Positions 4,272 to 11,918 of a DNA stretch of 11,918 nucleotides are shown here, in pieces. A program made the position numbers and the translations under genes. The notes beneath the pieces are model-generated. The model did no database searches, was not told the DNA's origin, and was given only the letters and a program-made list of their open reading frames with translations. The DNA lies in assembly GCA_003140785.1 (NCBI GenBank), contig PLKY01000361.1, positions 1,924 through 13,841 on the forward strand, read 5' to 3'. Source of the stretch: Acidobacteriaceae bacterium. GTDB taxonomy: Bacteria > Acidobacteriota > Terriglobia > Terriglobales > Acidobacteriaceae. Position 1 is the first letter of the stretch. The number at the start of each line of letters is the position of its first letter.

Positions 4272-6937
4272 ATTTCATTTCTTATTTTCGATCGCTTGTC
4301 GCGCGGGTTCTTCGGGGTTCGGAGATTTCCGATGAGATGGACGAGGAATTGCGCTCGCACATCGCGCACCGCGCGGACGATCTGGAACGCGATGGCCTGG
4401 TGCGGGTCGAGGCGGAGCGGCGCGCGCGGATTGAGTTTGGCGGACGCGAGCGCTACAAGGAAGAAAGCTACGAAGCGTTGGGCGGGAACTTTTTCCATAG
4501 CCTCGTGGGCGATGTGCGCTTCGCTTTGCGCGTGCTGCGCAAGTCTCCGGGATTCACAATAGCTGCGGTTGTGACGCTGGCGCTGGCGATTGGTGCGAAC
4601 TCCGTGGTTTTTGCCGTGCTGAATGGGCTGTTCATTCGCCCGTTGAATGTTCCGCATTCGCAGGATCTCTATTCGCTGCAGCGGGGGAAGGATACCTACA
4701 TCATTCAGTCGTATCCCGACTATCTCGATCTGCGCGATCGCAACCGGAGTTTCGATGGATTGGCCGCTTATAACATCTCTGAGGTTGCGTTGGATACAGG
4801 CAAGAATCCAGCCTCGGTCTGGGGCTATGAAACGAGTGGGAACTACTTCGACGAGCTGAGAATCCGGCCGTATCTCGGTCGCCTCTTCCACGGCTCCGAC
4901 GAGCATGGCCCGAACAGCGCTCCGTATATCGTGTTCTCCTACGCATATTGGCATAGCCGTTTTCAAGACGACCGCGGCGTAGTGGGTCGTACTGTCCGGC
5001 TGAACAAGCATCCCTTCACTATTCTCGGTGTCGCGCCGCCTGAGTTCCACGGGACGTTGTTGTTTTTCTCTCCCGATTTCTTTGTGCCCATGGTCAACGC
5101 GGAGCAAATCGACGCAGGCAGTTTCCTGAATGCACGCGGGACTCGCTGGGTGTTTGAGTTGCTGGGTCATCTCAAGCCGGGAGTCACGCCGACCCAGGCG
5201 AGTGCGGACCTGAGCTCGATAGGCTCGTACCTCACAAAGGCCTACCCCAAAGACGATGACCAACCGAGTTTCAGCCTGGTGCGGCCTGGCCTGCATGGAA
5301 ACTTTTTTGCTCCTGCCATCCGTGCATTTCTCACCGGGTTGATGCTGTTGGCAGGATTGATTCTGCTGGCTGCGTGTGCAAACCTGGGCAGCCTGTTTGC
5401 GGCGCGCGCGGCGGATCGTTCGCGGGAAGTGGCGCTGCGGCTGGCGCTGGGTTCGAGCCGCTCCCGGATTTTGCGGCAACTGTTCATCGAAGCTGTTTTG
5501 ATTTCGCTCGCCGGCGGAGCTGCGGGGTTATGGGGCGGAGTGATGGTGTTGCACTGGCTGAGCGGGTGGAAGCCATTCCCCGAATTCCCCATGAATATTC
5601 CGGTGAACCCGGATGCGAATGTGTACTTGGTTGCGCTGCTGCTGGCGCTGATCAGCGGATTGCTTTTTGGCGCGGTTCCGGTGAGGCAGGTTCTGCGCAC
5701 GAATCCGTATGAGATTGTAAAGGCGGGATCGACGGCGCGGATGGGACGCGGAATCGCAGTTCGCGATGTTTTGCTTGTGGTGCAGATCGCGATTTGCGCG
5801 GTGCTGGTTACATCTTCGATGGTTGCAATGCGCGGATTGGCGCACTCACTGCACACCAATCTCGGTTTCGATCCGCAGAACACGATGCTGGTGGATACCG
5901 ATCTACGGATGGCAGGTTATCAAGGCGATGAAATCCCGGCCATGCAAAAACGAATGAGCGATACGATACAGACGATTCCCGGCGTAAGCGCTGTAGGTTT
6001 GGTCGATGTTCCTCCGCTACACATGGGGTGGAGCATTTCGAATGTTTTTTCCGACCAGACGACGGATTTTAGACCCTCGAACGCCGCAGCAACAGTGATC
6101 AGGTACAAAGTTTCTGCCGAGTATTTCCGAGCGGCGCGTACCGCCTTGCTTACCGGCAGGATTTTTTCGAACCATGACGACATGAAAGCACCGGGTGTTG
6201 CCGTGGTGAATCGCGAGTTTGCGCGTAAGATCCTTGGTTCCACAACGGACGCAATCGGCAAACATTTCAAGTTGCCGGACGGAACGCGTATCGAAGTGGT
6301 GGGCATTGTTGAAGACGGAAAGTATACCGCCAACATTGCCGAAGACCCGCAGCCGGCCATGTTTCTCTCGATCTTGCAACAGCCCGCGAGCGATACGGTC
6401 ATGGTGGTGCGGACAACGACCGAGATGGGGCGCGATCCGGCGCAATTGGCGACAGCGATCCGGAGCAAGTTGCGTGGTCTCGATGCGGGACTTCCCTCAT
6501 TCATCCAGACATGGGATGAGGAGATGAACGGAGCACTGTTTGGTTCGCGGATGGCGACAGCTTCGCTCGGTGTGATGGGTGTGATGGGCGCGATGCTGTC
6601 GATCACGGGGATTTTTGGGATGGCTGCTTACTCGGTTTCAAAGCGGCTCAAAGAGTTGGGCATTCGTGTGGCTCTGGGCGCGCAGCGAAGAGAGGTGTTG
6701 CAGGCGGCGCTGGGGCGGGCTTTCAAACTGCTGGCGGTGGGTTCAGTGGCTGGATTGGTTCTGGGACTGCTGGCGACGCGGGTGCTTGCTTACATCGTGT
6801 ACCAGGCGACACCGCGCGATCCGCTGGTGCTTTGCGGCGCGGTGCTGGCGATGGCATTGCTGGGATTGTTGGCTACGTGGATTCCGGCGCAGCGAGCATT
6901 GCAAGTGAATCCGTTGGTTCTTTTGCGCGAGGAATGA
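4268..6937 (+). CDS. ADOP-type FtsX/MacB-like ABC permease (copy 1)
   Basis: This 889-residue inner-membrane protein starts MNFISYFRSLVARVLRG. The ATG at 4268 overlaps the padR stop and follows GGAGG (4259-4263); the in-frame upstream start at 4211 lies deep inside padR and is rejected. An N-terminal cytoplasmic prefix (about 1-95; EMDEELRSHIAHRADDLER, RRARIEFGGRE) is typical of ADOP proteins. TM1 (about 96-122) leads into a MacB-like periplasmic domain (about 123-350). Then come TM2-TM4 with the FtsX motif REVALRLALGSSRSRILRQL (386-405), TM5 (about 499-521), a second periplasmic domain (about 525-760) and TM6-TM8 with the motif KELGIRVALGAQRREVLQAA (795-814). This is a duplicated FtsX half-permease in one chain with no ATPase domain. 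MacB-like permeases transmit force for export rather than transporting through the membrane; substrate and ATPase here are unknown. Confidence 0.93.
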   Translation: MNFISYFRSLVARVLRGSEISDEMDEELRSHIAHRADDLERDGLVRVEAERRARIEFGGRERYKEESYEALGGNFFHSLVGDVRFALRVLRKSPGFTIAAVVTLALAIGANSVVFAVLNGLFIRPLNVPHSQDLYSLQRGKDTYIIQSYPDYLDLRDRNRSFDGLAAYNISEVALDTGKNPASVWGYETSGNYFDELRIRPYLGRLFHGSDEHGPNSAPYIVFSYAYWHSRFQDDRGVVGRTVRLNKHPFTILGVAPPEFHGTLLFFSPDFFVPMVNAEQIDAGSFLNARGTRWVFELLGHLKPGVTPTQASADLSSIGSYLTKAYPKDDDQPSFSLVRPGLHGNFFAPAIRAFLTGLMLLAGLILLAACANLGSLFAARAADRSREVALRLALGSSRSRILRQLFIEAVLISLAGGAAGLWGGVMVLHWLSGWKPFPEFPMNIPVNPDANVYLVALLLALISGLLFGAVPVRQVLRTNPYEIVKAGSTARMGRGIAVRDVLLVVQIAICAVLVTSSMVAMRGLAHSLHTNLGFDPQNTMLVDTDLRMAGYQGDEIPAMQKRMSDTIQTIPGVSAVGLVDVPPLHMGWSISNVFSDQTTDFRPSNAAATVIRYKVSAEYFRAARTALLTGRIFSNHDDMKAPGVAVVNREFARKILGSTTDAIGKHFKLPDGTRIEVVGIVEDGKYTANIAEDPQPAMFLSILQQPASDTVMVVRTTTEMGRDPAQLATAIRSKLRGLDAGLPSFIQTWDEEMNGALFGSRMATASLGVMGVMGAMLSITGIFGMAAYSVSKRLKELGIRVALGAQRREVLQAALGRAFKLLAVGSVAGLVLGLLATRVLAYIVYQATPRDPLVLCGAVLAMALLGLLATWIPAQRALQVNPLVLLREE

Positions 6938-6940
6938 CGG

Positions 6941-6964
6941 ACTAGATCGAACGTTCGTTCTAGT
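6941..6964. repeat. 24-bp near-perfect palindrome between the two permease genes
   Basis: The left half ACTAGATCGAAC and right half GTTCGTTCTAGT are complementary at 11 of 12 positions; only the pair at 6947/6958 (T/T) mismatches. It starts 3 bp after the ADOP1 stop. Contiguous palindromes without a spacer are common for TetR-type operators, but no such regulator gene is in the window. As RNA it would form a stem with a 4-nt ACGT loop but has no T-tract, so it is a poor terminator. Confidence 0.55.
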
Positions 6965-6991
6965 GTCGCGACCGCGAAGATTTGTGGTTTC

Positions 6992-7023
6992 CCAGGTCTC
7001 AAAAGCGAGACCTGGAGCACCCA
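6992..7023. repeat. REP-like hairpin, copy 2
   Basis: CCAGGTCTC (6992-7000) and GAGACCTGG (7007-7015) form a perfect 9-bp stem around the 6-nt loop AAAAGC, followed by TGGAGCACCCA (7013-7023). It lies 54 bp upstream of the second permease gene. There is no T-tract, so termination is not obvious; it could also stabilise the upstream mRNA. Layout and tail match the hairpin at 3806-3836 although stem bases differ. Confidence 0.55.
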
Positions 7024-7076
7024 GGCTCATGGGTTAGATTACAAAATCGCCTGGTCGTTGCACCAGTGGAGGGAAT

Positions 7077-9731
7077 ATGAGGATCTTCGACACGCTTCGC
7101 ATTCGCATCGCTGCAATCTTCCAGCGTTCCGAGGTGCGCGCGGAGATGGACGAGGAACTTCGCTCGCACATCCAGCACAGGGCGGACGATCTTGAACGCA
7201 ACGGCATGGATCGGGCAGAAGCTGAGAGGCGCGCACGCATCGAATTCGGCGGTAGAGAGCACTACAAAGAAGAAAGCTATGAGGCGCTCGGCGGCCACTT
7301 CTTCGACACTCTTCTGCAGGATGTGCGCTTCGCGCTGCGCGTATTGCGCAAGTCACGCGGCTTTACATTCGCTGCGATTGTGACGCTGGCATTGGCGATC
7401 GGCGCAAATGCAGTTGTCTTCGGATTGATGGATGGGTTGATTCTTCGGCCGCTAAACGTGCCGCAATCCGAGAGCCTCTACGGAACCAATTACGGAAACA
7501 ATCCAGTGTGGCAGTCGTTCCCCAATTATCTCGATTTGCGGAATCGCAATCACAGCTTCGAGGACCTGGCAGCCTTCAACATGGTCCTGGGTGTGGGTTT
7601 GGACACGGGCAAGGATCCGAGCGTCGCGAATGGATTTGCAACGACCGGGAACTATTTCGACGTGCTGCGCATTCATCCGTATCTTGGGCGCTTCTTTGGC
7701 GTCGCCGATGAGCGTGGCCCGGACAGCGCTCCGTATATGGTGCTGACCTATGCGTTTTGGCACACACGTTTCCAGGACGATCGAGGCGTGGTGGGCCGCA
7801 CTGTTCTGCTCGACCAGCATCCTTTCACCATCCTTGGTGTGGCACCACCCGGATTCCAGGGAACGTTGATGTTCCTTTCACCCGATTTCTTTACCCCCAT
7901 TGTCAACCAGGATCAACTTGGCGGGGTGAGCGTGATTACGCGGGCCACAGAACATTCAGTTTTCGAGACGTTTGGCCATCTGAAGCCGGGAGTGACCCTC
8001 GCGCAGGCTGTTGCCGATGTGGACTCTGTGAGTGGGTATCTTGAAAAGATCTACCCGAAAGAGATCGGTCACAAAACCACCGTTATTGCACGGGAAGGCC
8101 TCACTTCGTTTGGGGGTGCGGTGCGGGGATTCGTTGCGGGATTGATGCTTCTCGCGGCTTTGATCCTGCTGGCTGCGTGCGCCAACCTGGGTAGCCTGTT
8201 TGCGGCGCACACAGCCGACCGGTCGCGCGAAGTTGCTTTGCGGCTCGCGCTGGGTTCGACGCGCAGCCGAATTCTGCGGCAATTGTTGACCGAGGCCGGG
8301 CTTATTTCTCTTGCAGGAGCTGCTCTCGGACTGGCGGGCAGCTTTCTGCTGTTGCGCGGCATGAGTACCTGGGAGCCGATTGCCGGGGTTCCGCTGCACC
8401 TGCCTGTGGCTCCAGACGCAAAACTCTATTGGTTCGCTTTGGGTTTGGCTTTGGTCAGCGGATTTCTCTTCGGGATTGTTCCCGTGCGCCAGGTGTTCAG
8501 AGCCAATCCGTACGAGATCGTGAAAGCGGGATTGTCGGCACGATTGGGCCGCCGCATCACTGTCCGCGACGTGCTGCTTGTTCTTCAGGTCGCGCTGTGT
8601 GCCGTTCTTGTCACGTCTTCATTGGTTGCGGTGCGGGGTTTGGTGCGATCGTTGCACAGCAATTTCGGGTTTGAACCACGGAACACGATGACGGCGGCTG
8701 TCAACCTGGCGATGGTTGGATACAACACCAAGGATGCGCCTGCGATGCAAAGGCGCATGATCGATGCGATGGCGACGATTCCAGGAGTGGAGGCCGTGGG
8801 CCTGGTGAACGACTACCCTCCGTTGGTCTATACGGCTGGTACCAGGGAGAATGTTTTCAAGGAAGAAGCCAGCGATCTGCGACCATCGAATGCCGCACTC
8901 GCGCCGTTCCATTACAACGTGTCGCCTGGATACTTTGAAGCAGCGGGCACGAGTTTGCTTGCGGGCAGAGGTTTCTCCTGGAACGACGACAAGAACGCAC
9001 CCGCTGTTGCCGTGATCAATCGAGATTTCGCGGTCAAAATCTTTGGTTCGGTTTCTAACGCGGTGGGTAGGAATTACAAGCTGCAGGATGGAACCCTTGT
9101 GCAGGTTGTCGGCGTCGTCGAAGATGGGAAGTATATAAGCCTCACAGAGAATCAAAATCCCGCGATGTTTCTCCCATTCCTGCGAACACCCGTGCTCTCG
9201 ACCTACCTGGTGGTGCGCTCGCAACGCGATCCGCAACAACTGGCCGCAGCGATGAGAAATAAGCTGCGCGCACTGGAAGCGGGGCTGCCCGTGGACACCC
9301 AGACATGGAGCAAGCTGCTGAATGTTGTCCTCTTCCCTGCCCACGTGGCGACCATGGCGCTGGGCGTGATGGGCGGAATGGGAGCGGTGCTCTCGATTAC
9401 GGGCATCTTCGGTATGGCTGCGTACTCAGTCTCGAAGCGACTCAAAGAGTTGGGCATTCGCGTGGCGCTGGGCGCGCAGCGGGCGGAGGTGCTGAAGGCG
9501 GCACTGGGGCGAGCGGTGAAATTGCTGGCGGTGGGTTCGGCTGCAGGATTGCTGCTGGGCATCCTGGCGAGCCGGGTATTGGCATCGATCGTGTACCAGG
9601 CGACGCCGCGCGACCCGGTGGTGCTGGGAGGCGTGGTGCTGGCCATGGCGCTGCTGGGACTGCTGGCTACGTGCATCCCTGCACAGCGCGCGCTTTCGGT
9701 GAATCCTCTGATTCTGTTGCGTGAAGAGTAG
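7077..9731 (+). CDS. ADOP-type FtsX/MacB-like ABC permease (copy 2)
   Basis: This 884-residue tandem paralogue of the preceding permease starts MRIFDTLRIRIAAIFQRSEV at an ATG preceded by GGAGG (7068-7072). Residues 1-135 align without gaps to copy 1 (EMDEELRSHIQHRADDLER, YKEESYEALGG, DVRFALRVLRKS, LALAIGANAVVFG). The later parts keep the same order: first periplasmic domain, FtsX motif REVALRLALGSTRSRILRQL, second periplasmic domain, and final FtsX motif KELGIRVALGAQRAEVLKAA. It ends SVNPLILLREE, as copy 1 ends QVNPLVLLREE. The periplasmic segments differ more than the membrane segments, suggesting different ligands or partners after duplication. The 139-bp gap could allow co-transcription with padR-ADOP1, or separate control through the palindrome at 6941-6964. 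There is no ATPase domain. The gene is convergent with the VWFA protein gene, 24 bp apart. Confidence 0.93.
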   Translation: MRIFDTLRIRIAAIFQRSEVRAEMDEELRSHIQHRADDLERNGMDRAEAERRARIEFGGREHYKEESYEALGGHFFDTLLQDVRFALRVLRKSRGFTFAAIVTLALAIGANAVVFGLMDGLILRPLNVPQSESLYGTNYGNNPVWQSFPNYLDLRNRNHSFEDLAAFNMVLGVGLDTGKDPSVANGFATTGNYFDVLRIHPYLGRFFGVADERGPDSAPYMVLTYAFWHTRFQDDRGVVGRTVLLDQHPFTILGVAPPGFQGTLMFLSPDFFTPIVNQDQLGGVSVITRATEHSVFETFGHLKPGVTLAQAVADVDSVSGYLEKIYPKEIGHKTTVIAREGLTSFGGAVRGFVAGLMLLAALILLAACANLGSLFAAHTADRSREVALRLALGSTRSRILRQLLTEAGLISLAGAALGLAGSFLLLRGMSTWEPIAGVPLHLPVAPDAKLYWFALGLALVSGFLFGIVPVRQVFRANPYEIVKAGLSARLGRRITVRDVLLVLQVALCAVLVTSSLVAVRGLVRSLHSNFGFEPRNTMTAAVNLAMVGYNTKDAPAMQRRMIDAMATIPGVEAVGLVNDYPPLVYTAGTRENVFKEEASDLRPSNAALAPFHYNVSPGYFEAAGTSLLAGRGFSWNDDKNAPAVAVINRDFAVKIFGSVSNAVGRNYKLQDGTLVQVVGVVEDGKYISLTENQNPAMFLPFLRTPVLSTYLVVRSQRDPQQLAAAMRNKLRALEAGLPVDTQTWSKLLNVVLFPAHVATMALGVMGGMGAVLSITGIFGMAAYSVSKRLKELGIRVALGAQRAEVLKAALGRAVKLLAVGSAAGLLLGILASRVLASIVYQATPRDPVVLGGVVLAMALLGLLATCIPAQRALSVNPLILLREE

Positions 9732-9755
9732 CTGCGCGAGGACCAGGGTGCTGCC

Positions 9756-11918
9756 TCACCGTTTGGCGATCAATGCGGTCGATGGAACGGTGACCGAGCC
9801 GATGCGGCCGGAGTTCAGATCGATGACGATGACGCGCAGGGAGCCGTTAATCTGCTTTGCTTCCAGACGCTCGTCGAAAGTGAGCCCCTCTTTCATGGCG
9901 CGTTGGTAGGTGACGGGCTTTAGGCGCAGGCCGACGGTGAGGCCTGTGACCTTGGCGCGCAGAGCTTCCTGATCGCGCTCGACGAGGAAGATGTCGAGTT
10001 TGCCAGACCAGATTGCGTTCTGCTGGGCGAGGTCGAGGTCGGAACCGGCGACGGTGACGCGGAGGGCGCTGCCTGAAGCGTCGGCGACGAGCTTTGTGCT
10101 GACGGCGATTTCGCTGGCGTCCACGGGCTGCCAGATGGTCTGGGCGAAGCGCTCCTTGAGCGTCGATGGCTCCTTGTCGTATTGATAGCCGCTCCGGAAT
10201 CGAATAGTGGCATCTCGATGACCGACGAGTTTGACGGTGAGGAGATGGTATTTGCCGTCTGCTGGCTGAGCGGGTGAGAAGCCCAGCAGGTAGGTGGCGT
10301 GGCCATCGGCGACGACGTCATTGAGCTCGCCAATCAAGTTGCTGGAGCGGCGGAAGACGCGGCCACCGGTGGCGTCGGCGACTTCGCGAAAGACGCCGGA
10401 GATGGGATGCATATCCTGTTGCATGGAAGCGAAGAGGCGGCCCTGGGTGCCGATATCACGCTGCTCGTCGTATGTATTTACGGTCGCGCCGGCCGACGTT
10501 TCGGGTCCCTGCAACTGCGATTCGAGCAGTGGGGGCCGATAGTAAGTGGGCGTCAGTTCCACGTTGCGGCGGTCGATGTCGGCGTTGATGACGGACGCTT
10601 CGAGCCTGGAAGCATCGAGGGGGTAGACGCTGGCGTGGGCGTTGTTCATCGCCTCTTGCGCGCGGAGAGCGATGGGCTCGATGACCTTGCTGCCCTTGTC
10701 GAGATTCAAGGACATCTTGTTCCAGTCGGCGAGCGCATTGTCGCTGGTGACCCAGACGAGACTCTTGTGGCCTTGCATGGCACTGAGGTGGTGGGCAACA
10801 TCGACGAGTATGTTGAGCGCGTTGGGGCCGGGCATGCTGCCGAGCTCGCGGAGTTTTGGATCGAGGGCCTCTCCCTGGCTGCCGGTATCCAGGGTGTAGC
10901 TGCCGTTGACGCTGAGAAGGTCTTCAGGGGCGTGGACGGTTTCAATCTGTTGACGGTTGCGCTGCTCTTCGTCCTGCGCGTTGGCGAGATCCTGCGCGTT
11001 GGGCATCCACTTGGCGAGGCGGGCGGCGATGGCGGCGTGGTCGGTGGATGCCTCTTGAAGGACCTGATAGCCGTGATACTTCATGGTGTAGAGCGCGACG
11101 CGCTCGTTGGCCGGTAGCGATTGAAGGAAATGGACCATCTGCTGGCGCGCGTCTGCAAGATCGTTGAAGGCCAGATTGCCGCCATCGATGAGCAGGATGA
11201 CGGTGTTGCTTTCGGCGTTCGCTGGTTTCGTGTCCCCGTTGGATTGGTTTGAAAACTCGGCTGGAGCCGGTGGCATCGCAGCCTGCGTGGGCTGAACGGC
11301 GGACTCATCAGAGGCATCGGTCTCGGTCCGCATAAAGGAGCGAACGTCCTGTTTGACGCCGTTGTCGTAGACCTCGAAATCCCCGGGCTTGAGATTCGTG
11401 ATGGGACGGCCCTTCTTGTCGAGCGCGACCACATTCACGTCGACGAGGCGGGCGTTGAGGCGGAGGGTCATGCCGGAGGGCTGCGCGCCGGTAGTCTGTT
11501 CCGCTGGATGCGCGGGCGCGTCGGGTAGGCCCGTTGCTGCGGTCGTGCTGATTTCGGGGGCTTCGCCGTTGGGGGTCGGAGCGGGAACGGCGCCGGTCGC
11601 GATCTGACTTGCCGCCGCTGCGTCCGCCGGTTTTGGAGAAGGCGCATCGGCGAGATCTTCTTCGGCGGGCGGCATGTCAGTCGCCTGAGTTTGCGGCAAG
11701 GTCGCGTCGGGAGTTACGCCGGCGGCGCGTTCCTCATCGCCGGAGAGGACCCGCGACTCGGCGCGGAAGAGATGGTACTGCTCAAAGTCGACGTGATTGA
11801 GAAGCATCTGGCGCGGGCCCATGGCGATCCAGGAGTGGCCGCTCGGGTCCTGGAGATTGCGCAGCGTTTTGGCCACGGAGATCGCTACGCTCCGCACGGG
11901 GCAGATGTAGGTCATGCC
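9756..11918 (-). CDS. VWFA-related Acidobacterial domain protein (possibly 5' truncated)
   Basis: The frame is open to the right edge; an ATG lies at 11915-11913 but the start may be outside. Counting from that ATG there are 719 residues. Residues about 62-150 are an Ala/Pro/Thr-rich, disordered linker. LRLNARLVDVNVVALDKKGR (151-170) with ITNLKPGDFEVYDNGVKQDV (172-191) is the hallmark opening of the acidobacterial VWFA family (TIGR03436-like). The VWA fold continues with NTVILLIDGGNLAFND (237-252), ALYTMKYHGYQVLQEASTDH (274-293), SLVWVTSDNA (385-394) and YLLGFSPAQPADGKYHLLTV (542-561). It ends with RFRSGYQYDKEP and a beta-rich C-terminal region to 719. The MIDAS position reads D244-GGNL instead of DxSxS, so canonical metal binding is doubtful. 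No signal peptide is seen near the visible N-terminus, although relatives are usually exported. The function of the family is unknown. Confidence 0.87.
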   Translation of the reverse strand, partial: GMTYICPVRSVAISVAKTLRNLQDPSGHSWIAMGPRQMLLNHVDFEQYHLFRAESRVLSGDEERAAGVTPDATLPQTQATDMPPAEEDLADAPSPKPADAAAASQIATGAVPAPTPNGEAPEISTTAATGLPDAPAHPAEQTTGAQPSGMTLRLNARLVDVNVVALDKKGRPITNLKPGDFEVYDNGVKQDVRSFMRTETDASDESAVQPTQAAMPPAPAEFSNQSNGDTKPANAESNTVILLIDGGNLAFNDLADARQQMVHFLQSLPANERVALYTMKYHGYQVLQEASTDHAAIAARLAKWMPNAQDLANAQDEEQRNRQQIETVHAPEDLLSVNGSYTLDTGSQGEALDPKLRELGSMPGPNALNILVDVAHHLSAMQGHKSLVWVTSDNALADWNKMSLNLDKGSKVIEPIALRAQEAMNNAHASVYPLDASRLEASVINADIDRRNVELTPTYYRPPLLESQLQGPETSAGATVNTYDEQRDIGTQGRLFASMQQDMHPISGVFREVADATGGRVFRRSSNLIGELNDVVADGHATYLLGFSPAQPADGKYHLLTVKLVGHRDATIRFRSGYQYDKEPSTLKERFAQTIWQPVDASEIAVSTKLVADASGSALRVTVAGSDLDLAQQNAIWSGKLDIFLVERDQEALRAKVTGLTVGLRLKPVTYQRAMKEGLTFDERLEAKQINGSLRVIVIDLNSGRIGSVTVPSTALIAKR

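Noticed and set aside
4160..5479. Long minus-strand frame of 439 residues opposite ADOP1
   Set aside because: It is antisense to a well-supported permease, has an Arg/Gln-rich low-complexity product without recognisable motifs, and has no ribosome binding site; it is a shadow of GC-biased codons.
6992..7015. Intrinsic terminator between the permeases
   Set aside because: The stem is strong but no T-tract follows on either strand; it fits better as a REP-like hairpin.
8619..9344. Minus-strand frame of 241 residues opposite ADOP2
   Set aside because: Antisense to a conserved permease domain; composition typical of a shadow frame.
9732..9755. Bidirectional terminator between the convergent ADOP2 and VWFA genes
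   Set aside because: The 24-bp gap contains no convincing stem and no T-rich tail.
10299..11117. Plus-strand frame of 272 residues opposite the VWFA gene
   Set aside because: Gly/Val/Ala-rich shadow with no motif; the VWFA family signature on the other strand is unambiguous.
1..11918. CRISPR arrays, tRNA or rRNA genes, insertion sequences, phage genes
   Set aside because: No regularly spaced repeats, cloverleaf-like sequences, rRNA motifs, or transposase or phage proteins were seen on either strand.

Overview
The window looks like chromosomal DNA from an acidobacterium, most likely class Terriglobia (Acidobacteriaceae-like). Three things suggest this: two tandem ADOP-type FtsX/MacB permeases encoded next to a PadR regulator, a protein of the 'VWFA-related Acidobacterial domain' type, and GC-rich coding DNA with many long antisense shadow ORFs. 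This assignment rests on gene families recalled from memory, not on a database search. I see no rRNA, tRNA, CRISPR array, insertion sequence or prophage gene.

Layout. Positions 1-249 hold the 3' end of a RelE/ParE-type toxin gene that begins before the window. Positions 257-682 (-) encode a small two-helix membrane protein, and 839-1162 (+) a short hypothetical protein with an acidic tail; a 156-bp intergenic region separates these two divergent genes. Positions 1909-1190 (-) carry a complete toxin-first (HigBA-like) toxin-antitoxin operon. It has a near-consensus sigma70 promoter and a perfect 12-bp tandem repeat at the predicted transcription start. Positions 2044-3150 (-) encode a stand-alone Rieske mononuclear iron oxygenase. 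Divergent from it, 3273-3755 (+) encodes an exported His/Cys-containing protein resembling DUF3465.

Positions 3856-9731 are the most structured part. A PadR repressor gene (3930-4271) overlaps by 4 bp the first of two collinear ADOP permease genes (4268-6937 and 7077-9731). Upstream of padR, two 21-bp palindromes with the same outer arms lie with centres 31 bp apart. One is centred on the end of a TTGACA -35 box and the other runs from the -10 region into the Shine-Dalgarno sequence, a layout expected for PadR autorepression. The 139-bp gap between the permeases holds a 24-bp near-perfect palindrome and a REP-like hairpin. A related hairpin lies upstream of the padR promoter. The last gene, 9756 to the right edge (-), encodes a large VWFA-type protein convergent with the second permease gene.

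How the genes fit together: the toxin-antitoxin module should be self-regulated, and PadR probably controls its own gene plus ADOP1, possibly ADOP2. The permeases have no ATPase gene nearby and the oxygenase has no reductase gene nearby, so both probably rely on partners encoded elsewhere or act in ways not yet described. I found no clearly new multi-gene system. The best leads are the PadR double operator, the paired REP-like hairpins, the palindrome between the permeases, and the folded leader that ends exactly at the oxygenase start codon.
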